Shown here in pieces: positions 32,167-43,329 of a stretch of DNA of 64,000 nucleotides. The DNA is from Fomes fomentarius. Lineage: Eukaryota; Basidiomycota; Agaricomycetes; Polyporales; Polyporaceae. The notes below the pieces were generated by a model. The model was not told where the DNA came from, did not search any database, and worked only from the letters and a program-made list of their open reading frames with translations. Positions within the stretch are counted from its first letter, which is position 1. Every line of letters begins with the position of its first letter. The stretch lies in contig JABYQN010000001.1 in assembly GCA_022606135.1 (NCBI GenBank), positions 496,001-560,000 of the forward strand, given 5' to 3'. The position numbers and the translations under genes were made by a program.

Positions 32167-35100
32167 ATCCAATTCAGTTGCATGCGCAATCGGGACTCTC
32201 GTTTGGATGTAAAGCCAAAATTGCAACTTACCCCCGGTGTGTGAATCACCGGCGTTGCAATCACTGGCGTCGATTACCGTCTACAACTACGAACGGGGTC
32301 CTAACCTTCAGGCGAGCGCTCGTCCCGGGCCTGCTCACAGAGACTGGTCTCCCTCACATGACGTCCGGGCATTTTCTTCATGCGCAAGGTAACTACATAC
32401 CACCATACTTCGAACTCTGTCCGCTAACGATGACAAAGCATCCCCAGTTGTCGAGGGGTGCCCTGCGCCACCACTGGCACCAGGCGGCATCGAAGCCCCT
32501 CCGGCAATCTAATCCACGGTGCACGAATCCGCGTAAGAATTAATGCGTAAGGTCTTGTTTCCCGTGAAGCTTGCTTGCATGTGGACGCGCCTTCCCTGTT
32601 GGTCGATCAAGACGGTGAGCGGTGAGGTGGCGCGGCCTGCCATTGGTGAGTGTCGTATCGTCAGTTCCCTTCCACTGATCCCCTGATATGCAATGCTTCA
32701 CCATAGCTCATCCGGCCCTCCGACGATGATGCGTATCGTTTTCGATAGAGTTTGTTTCGCTAATATTGTATCTCCTCAGACGAGTCAGCTCGGATAGCGT
32801 CAACTCCGCCACTCAGAGGTCCGCTTGGAGCTCAGCTGGCTCCTCGCACGCTGCGCACGACCATCAGAATCCGTCTAGAAAACGTCTTCGCTACGCACCA
32901 TGAGCCCGGGCGCAATGACCGCCAGTATCCCCCCAAGGCTCGAAGTGAGAGCCCAGCCCGCAGACGCGTACGCTTCCCTTCCTTCTCACAGGTTAATGCT
33001 TGTTTCGTCTCGATTACGTGAAGTGGTGAAGTGTGTACGCTGGAACTCAATCGCCGCTGGACGAGACAGGTCGAATCGGCATCACAGACTGTGATTCTCA
33101 CAACAATGGAGGTGGCGGCAGCGGCCTCGGTGCCGTTGCCGCCATGGCTATCGGGCGGAACGAGATCAGGCCCTGTGATCAACGATCGCACTCCTCACCC
33201 GATAAGTGTCCATTCGGCCTGGGCCCTTTCCAGCACCGATTGCTGATGGGCCCGTCCTCTCGTCAGGACCCCTTCGCGGCAAGCCACGAGGCAGTCCAGC
33301 ACCCAGGAGAGGCAGTTGGGGGTTCCTGCTCGCCATTGCCACCCTCACCTCATCTGGAAGAATTCCACGTAGCTAGTGATGGAGAACACAATAGCAAGAA
33401 GAACTCTTCGGCTCGGCCCCATACATCGATCACTCGTCGATATGTGCTAGCAGGTATGTAGTGGATACACAGCGCGAGACTATTGCTACTCTCGCTGACC
33501 ACACCGTCCTGGTGTCATCACCTCACAGGCATGTATAGTTAATACGGAAACATGTGCACTGTCACGGATGAGCCGGACATACCTCTCTCGGCGAGTGCTG
33601 GCGAGTCCTGATCTCGAGCGTGAGATTTCCCGTGCCCATACACGATAAACCCTCTGCCCGCTCCTCATGTCTGCGTTTTGGGGTCGCGACCCCGTATCTG
33701 GCCAATCTCGGCGGCACTGTTGGCTATGTACGCATTGCCGAGGGTCATGTTCGCTCGCAGATACACTTATATTGACGCCATCAACACCTGCAGTTGGTGT
33801 GCGCCAGCTTTCCAACTGAAGGTGCTGATGTGGTGCCACCCATGATGCAGCAGTAATAAGTATCCCGACGGTTTTCCCGGCGTGCAATTTACGCAGAGGG
33901 TCTTGGAGGTTCAGTGACCGTTCCCGTGCGCTGTCGCGCCTCTTCAGGTGACTGTTAGGAGTCAGGAGAGGCCGGTCTCTTGGTGCGCGGAGTCGCCACC
34001 AAATGGGCTAGGTGAACATGCTTACGGCGTCGCCCCTGTCCGCCACTAGGTCGTTGGACAGCGGTCATCCCCAGAGTGCAGTTATTGCAGGGCTCTGCCT
34101 TCTCCCGCGAACATCAGCGACCATCTCCCAGCAAGCTGACGCCTTAGTGGCGGCGGTCAGTGCCGACGATAACTTGTGCCGCCCCGTCGATCGATGAACA
34201 GGAGGAGGAGCCCTTGATGAGTCAGTTGTAATTGCTCACATGTTCCAATCGCTGCGCGCCCCCCAGACTCGTACTTCCGTGCACCCCGGAGGATTGGTCC
34301 TCTGGGCAGATCGTCCATCCCGGGTGTGTAGATTTGTTTTTGTTGTTGTGCCATTCACCCCCCACCGTTCCTCTTCTTCCCACACCCCTCCTCCCTAACC
34401 CGGCGACGGTGGCCGCGGGATGGTGGCGCGATTTTGTATGCACAGAAGAACCCCGGGGCATCACTGTTGCTGGGGTCAGGCCTAGGGCTCGCAACCACGG
34501 TTCTCGTCTTGCGATTGGTCGGCGCCGGAACTCGCGGACCTCAGTTCCGCCCTCCCGCGATGATTCTGACTCTCCTCACGTGGCGTTCCGCTAGCTCGTC
34601 GCTTGCGGGCAAGAGCAGCCACCCTGGGGCTCGCGGATCCTTTCCCTGGAGCGGAACAGGCTGCAATAAGCAGACAAAAGCGCGCCCGGGGACATCACGG
34701 ACGGACTGGGAAGCGATCTTAATGCATCAGTGAAGCGGGCAATAAACACATGATTTATATTGATTTTCCGTGATGGGCCGTCTTCAAAGCCCGCCCGGCA
34801 GCAGCGGGGTGTTGAGTAGAGGAGCTGCCATATAGGGTAACCGGAGATTCCACTGTTTTCCGGTTCGCCCGTGACCATCTGCGGATGATGGACGATGCAG
34901 TGCTTATGAAAGCAATGCCCACGGTGCGCACTGTGCGGGCCGATAGGAGCGATTGGCCAGGCACGCGGCTGCACGCGCACGTAAAATCGCGCCTGCAGGT
35001 GTTGTGCCACTCGCGATCTGATGAGTGCCGCCTTCTGGCGCCAGAAGCCTGGAGGCTGCTGGGGGCGCGGCGCACGCGTGGTGGGCTGCTCGCACGGCGG

Positions 35101-35528
35101 ACTGGAGGTGTGCGGGTAGGGTGCGTTGACGCAGCGCAGCTTGTGTGTAGTAGAGCAGGGCGGAGCTGAGAGCGGAGGGCTGAGTGCGAAAGGAGGTGAG
35201 TAGCCTCATGGTGTGGCCGCGTCTGGGACAAGCGAGGGGCGATCTCGATGTGGATCAGCTTCTTTTGTCAACGCCGATCTGGATCGCGATTTGGGATTTG
35301 AACGCCGCGAGGGACGGGCGCCTGGCGGGGAGACGGGGGACGCTAGAGTGAGCGAACAAAGGAGCGGAATGCTCGTCGGAGAGCTGGCTCTCGTCCAAAC
35401 TCAGCCAGTCCATCTCCCGCGATCTCACACAGGGGACCGACAGCGTATTAAATATCCATGCCGCCTCGCCTGCTCTGCTCCCGCGACGCTCATTCTCTCC
35501 TGCTCCAACCCCCGCACACGCACGCCCC
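32167..35528. other. Gene-poor stretch, 3.4 kb
   Basis: Only short, unrelated open frames occur on both strands and none has family features. I see no transposon signature such as long terminal repeats, RT or DDE motifs. The last ~300 bp is the HMG-gene promoter; a TATTAAATAT element is at 35447-35456. Confidence 0.45.
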
Positions 35529-37382
35529 ATGTTCACGTCTTCCACCGCTAGACTCGGGGGCATCTGCGGATGGACCCCTGCCGACGACCATCACGACACA
35601 CTCTACACCACTATACCCACGCCCGCAGGCCCTTCGTCCTCACAACTTACTCTTGCCTCTTCGCCTTCTTCCAGTGCCCCGCGCTCAACGCGCAACTCTT
35701 TGCCTAGAAGCCTCTCTCTCGACTCCGCCCCCGATCAATCACCTGACGACTGCCGCAACATCTCGCGCTTCAAGAACGCGACCTCTCTTCGCCGCTACAA
35801 GGTGAAGCGCAGCAAGGACCCCCAATGGGCCCCTCGTCCCCGAACGCCTTCATCCTCTTCCGTCGCGATTTCGTCGAGAGCCACAAGGGCGAGCAGCTGG
35901 CGACGGAGAAGCTCACGCTCTCCAAGCGTGCCGGCCAAGCCTGGAGGTCGCTCACCACCGACGAGCAGAAGCGCTACTTCGACCTTGCCAAGATCGAGGC
36001 CGACGAACATCTCCGGCGCAATCCCGGCTACCAGTTCCGGCCCAACAAGCACGCCCGCAGCGAGTCGCGCCGGCACCCCGCGTTCCTCTCGCGCCGCGAG
36101 CAGGTCGAGGAGTTCATCCGCAAGACGACTCGCCGTCGCGTTGCGTCCCGCGCCCAGCGCTCGCAGTGTCCGACGCCTGGCAGCGCAGGGTCGGCTACCT
36201 CTCCAGAGCTTCCGGGCACGCCCCTGAGCCATGACTCACGTCATGTGGACAGCGACTCGCGGTCGCAAAGCCGCGAGAGCTCGGTATCGCGCCAGCCTCA
36301 GGTTGCATGCCCTATCCCTTTGGCTCCGGGAATAGACCATGGTCTTCTCAGTGCCGCCATCCAGTCGACGCCTTCGCTCGTTCCTGAGCGACCGCTCTTC
36401 CCAGCGGTGAAGCGGACGGCGTCCTACACCGATGGCGCAGAGTACTCGCCTTGGGACTTCGTGATCTTGGACGACTATGCCGAGTCGGATGACCAGAGTT
36501 CTAAGTCCCTCGACTCATTCACGACTGATCACTCGTCCGCTGCATCATTCACCGGGGAGCAACCCCCGCCTGCGTACTTTGGGGACACAAGCCCCGAGCA
36601 CCTGTCACCCCATGAATACGGCGCCCCTGTAAGTCACATCTGCCGATCGCGCCTTGATTGCAGACGCTAAACCCGATCTTCAGCAGCTTCAGATGCCTGA
36701 CCCTCTCTTCATGCCCACCCACGATTTGACGACTTCTTCGCAGGCGGGTTCGAGCGCGTCCTACATACCCCCTACTTCGAGCCCCCTCTTCGAGCGCCGT
36801 CGCCGTGCTGCCACGACGTCCATGATTCCTTCCCCACTCACAGTCATCACGTCGTCTCTGTCCGGTTGGGCCAGAGACGACATGGCGACCGCGCGCATGG
36901 CTCCGCCGCCCTATCTGGGTTCTCTGCCACCCGCATCCGCGCAGACTGCCCAAGGGCCCCAGCCTACCCAGGCGCCCCAGGTCCAGATGAGTGAGGAGGC
37001 TTGGTCGCAGCCGATGCAGCCTGCCCCCAGCCCCTCGAACTTGCTGACGGTCCCTATACCCGAAATCGATATGGACATCACACCCCGCCTCGCCACTTTC
37101 TCCCAAAACTCTCAGAGCACTCTTGCATACTCTGCCCCTCCGCTGCCGCCGTCGATGATGATGCCCGTCCCCGAAGTTCAATTCTCCATCGTCATCCCCG
37201 AGCACGAGTCGCCTCTGCCGATGGCGTCCATCGACCCATTCGACCTCACGGCCGACCTCGAGTCGTACAACATGGGTCTGCGGACGTACGGTATCAGCCT
37301 GCCCCACGAGCCGTATGGCACGCCCGGGGCCGACGACTACACCCAGCTCTACTGCTCCAACCTTGCAGAGCAGCAGTGCTGA
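35529..37382 (+). CDS. HMG-box transcription factor (possible frame break upstream of the HMG box)
   Basis: The HMG box is clear from 35825: PSSPNAFILFRRDFVESHK, LSKRAGQAWRSLTTDEQKRYFDLAKIEADEHLRRNPGYQFRPNK. It continues in one frame to 36628, then a 55-nt intron (GTAAGT..CTTCAG), then 36684-37382 (YNMGLRTYGISLP, stop TGA). From ATG 35825 this gives 500 residues. However, an open frame from ATG 35529 (MFTSSTARLGGI) leads into basic RRYKVKRSKDPQ immediately before the box in another frame. One extra C in the CCCCC run at 35819-35823 would join them, adding ~99 residues. HMG boxes bend DNA; fungal relatives include Rox1/Ste11-like and mating regulators. Nothing here marks a mating-type locus. 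Start is therefore uncertain. Confidence 0.8.
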
Positions 37383-38427
37383 GCGCCATCGACCGCGGAC
37401 GGTGGCAACCGTCTCCCTTATGGTTCACATATGCTTCGTTCGTTCTTCCAGACGGTTGCGACCGCGTGTATGCTGTGCTTTATGATCTTTGACGACCCCG
37501 ATATGCGATTTACGCCATATGACGCGCATTTACGACGGACGTTCCACCCGCCACATAAACTTGTAGCATAGTGTTTGGGCTCTCGCGGACTCACTCACCT
37601 CTCTTCCTTTTGTATCTATATGCGTCCTCCCACTTCCCTGCCGCGCACCCTCCCGTCGCTCCTCAGGGCGTCTTCTCTGTCTTCTCGCTGCCGTAGTACT
37701 GTTTGTACGTTAGTTGCGCATGCCGCGCGGGCGCGCGTCTTCGCTGGCGCCGCCCACGATACCCCGCGTTAAAATGACAATTGTTGTCTGGTTAGACCAC
37801 CAGTGGACGGCTGATGCCATCGTGAACGAACGTACCTGCCTGGATTGGAAGGCTGAAAGACAGGTATACTTGGACCAACAGAGATGCTCATGTGTAGAAG
37901 CGCAGCGTGGGGCCAACGGCGATCCAACATGGCAAGTTAAGAGAACCAGAACGTCAATGCGTGTGAACGGGACGTAATGGTTACTCATGTTTGGGTAACC
38001 CTTATCCGGGACTTGTCGCGGCAAATCTCCTCCTGTTCCTTTCCACGAGTATCCGCTCCTCGTCCCATTGAGTCGACTGCTCTTCACTTATTCGCAAGTT
38101 TAAAATGGTGAACAGAACGACTGATGCTGCATGAAGGGCCAATGGCATGAAGTGAATGCGGGCATGTATTTCCCTCTTGCGTTGCGAGTAAATAATCCAG
38201 CAATTAAAGCTATCTCGGAAGGTTCCCGTTGGCGTCTATGACTCCACCCCGCTCGCTCTCGTGTGGCACGCTCTCACCGAGCACGCACGTCCACCGCAAC
38301 GTCTTAAACGCTCCGCTCATCATCTCTTCTCTTCCAATCGCCCAAAACTACGACGAACTACGACGTTCTGCGCTTTGGCCGAACCATATAAGCGGTACGC
38401 CGAGTATAAGCCAATCGCAGTGACGTA
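37383..38427. other. Intergenic, 1.0 kb
   Basis: This holds the HMG-gene 3' UTR and the promoter of the next gene. No convincing coding content. Confidence 0.4.
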
Positions 38428-39300
38428 ATGGGCATCGTGGTGGAACGCGCGGGGGAGCATTCACCACCGCCGGAACCAGCGACAGTCACACCGCTGCCCC
38501 TGGTATGTTCTAATGTTCTTGTAAATACATACAGCATCCCCACCCATTGTGTGCAGAGCGCAAATGTGCAAGAAAGCCGTCCAGAGATAGGAGGATCCTT
38601 TGGCGGGTTCGTGGGCCTCGTAGTCGGGCCCTGCGCTCTTTTCCTCATCTCATGCATCGGCATCTTCATCCTTCTGCGCAACCATGAGCCTACTTCCTAC
38701 GAGCGACATATGCGTCGCTCACGCGCACGCCAACGCGACTTCACCACCGAAGTCCCAATAGGTCCTCCCGGCATCCGTGAACGCTTCGCGCGGTTATTCG
38801 GCAGACGTACCGGGTGGATCAAGGCGTCTGGTGAAGACGGAGACGAATGGGATGCGTCGGAAGATCCAGCTCCGTACAACCCGCACACTGCCAACGAACT
38901 ACGGGAGCGGGAACGCGGCAACGTCGGGTACCCTGCTTCTCTAACAAGCTCCGCAGGGCCACATGCGACTGTCGCGCCAGGCGCGAGCACAGACTCTGTC
39001 GAGGTTGCGCTCCACGCACCCTCCGGTCCTGCTTCCTCCCAGCCTTCATTCTTCCCTGACGCCACGCCGCGGACCGGCGGCGTGCGCGAAGAGCACGGGA
39101 GTATGGATAGACATTCACCGGTCCCGTTACACGTGTCTCCGCCGCAAACAGAATCCCCTGGCGCGCATGGGGAGAACACATCCCGCGACGACAGAAAATT
39201 CTCCGTTCAAATTGCTTCGTCCACCGCTGACTCTATCAGCATCCACTCTATGAGGAAGTTCGACAATGGGACCAAGTTCAAGGAGGGTTTGACGTTCTAA
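38428..39300 (+). CDS. Single-pass membrane protein of unknown function, basidiomycete type
   Basis: The open frame is continuous for 290 codons, but a 54-nt GTATGT..GTGCAG segment at about 38502-38555 is very likely an in-frame intron (mature protein ~272). One transmembrane helix (GGFVGLVVGPCALFLISCIGIFILL) is followed by a basic stretch (RHMRRSRARQRDF), so the N-terminus is probably outside and the long Ser/Pro-rich tail cytosolic. Motifs such as GWIKASG, GDEWDASED and the C-terminal KFDNGTKFKEGL recur in uncharacterised basidiomycete proteins as far as I recall. There is no signal peptide and no catalytic motif. Function unknown. Confidence 0.75.
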   Translation: MGIVVERAGEHSPPPEPATVTPLPLVCSNVLVNTYSIPTHCVQSANVQESRPEIGGSFGGFVGLVVGPCALFLISCIGIFILLRNHEPTSYERHMRRSRARQRDFTTEVPIGPPGIRERFARLFGRRTGWIKASGEDGDEWDASEDPAPYNPHTANELRERERGNVGYPASLTSSAGPHATVAPGASTDSVEVALHAPSGPASSQPSFFPDATPRTGGVREEHGSMDRHSPVPLHVSPPQTESPGAHGENTSRDDRKFSVQIASSTADSISIHSMRKFDNGTKFKEGLTF

Positions 39301-42300
39301 TAGCGTGTACGGTAGGATGTGAACATTGTTCCAGTTGGCTGGGTAGCTTGCCGGCCCCTCGTAGTAGCGACGGAGGTTGACTATATTAATCGTAGTCTGT
39401 AGCTTGTCTTGTCCCATTTGTGTTTCATCCCTCCACTGTACTTACTATTGTTGTACAATGCCCTGTTTAACGGACTTCACGATCATCTCTTGTTTTGTAG
39501 TATGTACCATACGCCACGATATCGTTGACGACTTCTCCTCCAATCTCGTTCTTGATCAGATCTTTCCATGCACCGAGTTGGTGCAGGCTCCCTTCGTCAC
39601 TCTTACCTACTTCGGCTCTCACATGTATCTCTACACTCTATTCAGGATCCGGTCTTACGATACCATCCGAAATCTACTTGGTCTAAGTGCTTACTTGGGA
39701 CCTTGTCTGTTGGGTAGATCGCTCGCTGACCTCGACGACCGCCTTTCTAGACCTTTGTCCAATGACTTACCGGTTGCTATACCATTTCAAAGCTTTCCAC
39801 CGGAACGAAGCACCCAGTCTGTTGTGCTGCGCATATCGTCTACTTACTTAACATGAGCACTTGAACATTCCCTCATCCCGAGTTTTGGTGATGATACGAG
39901 CGCCAAAAAGTTGATCTTGCAATCCCCCTGTTTCCCGCATCCCGAATGCGATGCGCTAACTTTACGCCCCGACTCCCCGACGTTCCGCCACCCCGACTCC
40001 GACAAGATTGGATGACCTTTTCCGACCGCCGCCGTCAGACACAACTGAGCCAATCCATCCGCGACGCTCCTCGCAATCATCTCCGCGCGCCGCCAGCTCG
40101 GTGGATCTCCCATGCATGTCTAAATTAACTCAGCCAGGTACCTCCCATCATCCTCGATCGGCCACCCGCCGCACGGTACACGCTCCCCGCGATGGTCCAC
40201 GCCCCCCGATGGTCCACGCCTCCTCCCCGATGTCCACCCCCGATGTTCGATATCCTGACCCGATGCCCGTACTGGCTATGTAATGCACAGACTCGATCCC
40301 GCCAGGCCCGGGCCCAAGCACGGTTTCGACGGAACCGCGTCCCGACGAAGTCGCCGCTGCCGTCGTCTGGCCGTCGTCGTCGTCTTCAGGCCGCATTTTT
40401 GTGCGGCTGCGATCAGCTTACCGTCGTATCGTCGATGGTCGTGCAGCGTGCCTTAGCCAAGCGCAGGGCCAGGAGGCTGGTGAGACCGCGGATATTAAGT
40501 ACAAGATCTGAACGAACAAAATTGCGATTCTGACTGGGTGGCGATTGTCTGGACGCGCCGTTTGGCGTTCCAACCCCAATCGCGGGAAGCCCTGCCGGAT
40601 AAGTATCCTTGGACCTTCGTTCCTCGATGGTTGTCATTGGTCACCAAATTCAAGTCCGCACATATGCTAGAGGGCGGCCCAGATCTCCATTGGTCAGTTG
40701 ATCACCGGCCGCTGGGGCCACATGTACTTAGTCAGAAGGGGTGAGGCCGGTGAGGTCTGGTCGATGTCGACTTCAATCATGGTTTGTCATTTGCCATTGT
40801 CCCTGCCGCCTGGATGTTGCCACACAATAACTGAGGGAGCCTTTTAGGTTGCCTAGATGCAAGTCTACATTCCGCTGCGATCTCCTGCGTCATGAGGTAC
40901 TATGTGATACTTATTCGATTCCGCGCAAGACTGAAGTTGATTCTAAGGACTCGGACGGAGACCACACTCCGGAAGAAGGATTCAAGTTCGTTCGCCACAT
41001 CGACCTCTTTCATCGTGTTGGCACCGTAGGCAGAGGAGGCGGAAGTCCAACTTCGCCGCGCAGTCGATTCAATTATTAGGTACCGCTATCGCGGTGTATC
41101 ATTCGGCGTACGCGATAGGGCAAACGTGCCGTGTGCGAGCGGTCTAGTACTTTAATGACCTATACCGCTATACAGATATCGATGTTCGCAATTGATCATC
41201 GACGTACACAGCACCGGGATTTTCCAGTAAGGTCGCTTCCGCGAGTATTCCTTCAGCGCCCCCACAACCTTTCTCTCATCGACCTGACGACAAGTGGTTG
41301 CGTTTTTACTATCCCAATGGATGTATCTCCTGCCCATGTTCTTCTCGTGCGTCTGCAGTACGTCGGCGACATGTGGTGAACACAGTGGAACCCGAGTGTC
41401 TGCATCATCGTCCGCCAGCATCCATACGATAGCTGTGGGGAGAGATAAGCTCCCGAGGATAGTGGGTTCTTGAGCAGCGCTCCTGGCGGGACGAATCCTA
41501 TCTTTCTCGCCCGAAGTCGGTCCGTACATTGATTTGAAGAAGACCGACAAAGATGAGAGTCGCCCGGAAGTACATAACCCCACACTTGGCCCTGCTTGGC
41601 CCCACCAAGAAAAAATGCATGCCAGAGATCCTGAGAGCAATCATTTGCATGTTTCTCCGCTGATTTGCTGTCTGTCATGATAACGATGTGCTATCACGAC
41701 CCGGCAGCCTGCCAGTGATATAAGCTCGCTCACTGAGTACTTGGCGGTTGCTAGAGTTTATCAAGCATATTACTCAAGAATGAAAATGAAAATGAAAAGG
41801 GTATCGAAGGCAGCTGCAGCAGGAGACGAAAAAAGAGAGAAGGCGCGCGCGCATGCTTGGGTAGACGATAGATATATGTACAGACCGTCCCGTCATGAGG
41901 AATTATCAGGGCATTTCGGTGAGTCAGAAGCTCACAACATTTACGTGTGCACATGACTGTGAGGAAGCTAAGTGACCTTGACATTGGAGATGCCAGAATG
42001 CAAAAGGCGAAGCGTATGCCATGGCTCCGAGTCCAGGCATTTTCTCTGCTCTCTAATCAAGAAAACTCCTAGTTGTGTCGTAACTCCTTGATCTTGAAGA
42101 TCATTCCACCAGTCATTCGTACTCGTACCTATTTTGGCTCAGCTTTGAGTGGTACGCCAATCAGATGATACCTGTGATCAAGGATCCGTACAGCAAGAAC
42201 CCGAAGCACAAGAAGGAACCGCCAGTGCTCGAGACACGAGATGTAACACCCGTTGAAGATACACTTACCGAATGTGAAGAGTCTGATGGTCATTCAAGTC

Positions 42301-43329
42301 GTAATGTGTGGCACTACGAGCGGGCTGCACAGGTGAAAGCCTTGCGAGCCTTCTTCCCGGACACAGCGGTGCGGTGCCATTCGAGCATACGGATGATCTC
42401 CGTATATGGTTGTTAAGAGATTCGAATACGGCATCTCACCGACCGTCGACAATGTGTCCACCATATTTGTAGCTCCTCGAGTTCTGGGCACAGGACGTCT
42501 CCCGACGACAAGCCTTCGCCAGGGAGGGGGAGGGCATGCACACCCTAGGATCGCACCCTCGTAGCTGCGGAGACAACACAGTCGAGGGAATGCTTCCAAT
42601 AGTGCAAGCCTCAACTGGACTGAGCCTCCTGATATCCATCACACAATGAGTCGTGTTTATGCACAGATTCTTCACGGTCTCGAGTGACGAGTCATCGCCA
42701 AGCGAGTTGGACAGTTACGACGCAAAGACACGGTCGCGGTTTGCGATAGCCTTAGGTCGCGCCGTCGGGGGAAAGAATTCGATGATCACCATGTATGTCA
42801 TTTGAACTATACCTGTCGGACTCGTTGGATCGGTTAGACGTCCGAAGATCATTATCAGAATTATGATACTCACCTTGAACTAGGTTAGACGTGGTCAGCC
42901 GCTGTCAAGCCTAAAGGAGGAGTGGGGAGAGACCAGATTCTTCACATGGACTCGAACGCCGACGCGCCGAGCATATTGTAGGTACGTGCGGCGGTTGATG
43001 GTCAACACAAAATGCGGGGTAGCATATACAGTAGTAACGCGGAAGAGGTACATGTGCGAAGTCGAGCAGCGATATAGACAAGGATATGACAACAGCGCGC
43101 GTCGCGATCGTAACGTCAAGACCAAGTCAGTACTAATGGAAGAGTATGAGTAAAGCAGCGATGAGCTGACGGCTGCGTGTGGGATGTGATATGAGACGTG
43201 GGATGTGGGTCAATCCGGGCGCATCGCAATAATACCAATAAGCACGAAGCAACCATCCGTACAGCATACGTACAAGGGACGAGAGAGCGCCGGGGACAAG
43301 ATAGGTAAGCTCGGTGAGAGTCCTAGCTC
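39301..43329. other. Gene-poor stretch, 4 kb
   Basis: Open frames are short and disconnected. Short open segments that look weakly protein-like include TEVDSKDSDGDHTPEEGFKF near 40935 and, on the minus strand near 42690, SLETVKNL. The latter resembles the ETVKNL segment of the RBR Ariadne domain. These may be gene relics, but the similarity is too short to call. No transposase or reverse-transcriptase motif is seen. Confidence 0.4.

Noticed and set aside
32167..35528. Possible transposon remnant in the gene-poor stretch
   Set aside because: No reverse transcriptase, integrase or transposase motif, terminal repeats or target-site duplications could be seen.
35529..37382. HMG-box gene as evidence of a mating-type locus
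   Set aside because: No pheromone, receptor or homeodomain genes nearby, and the HMG box is not diagnostic.
41152..41640. 162-codon minus-strand open frame
   Set aside because: Starts with TTG, has no ATG in a useful position and no family features.
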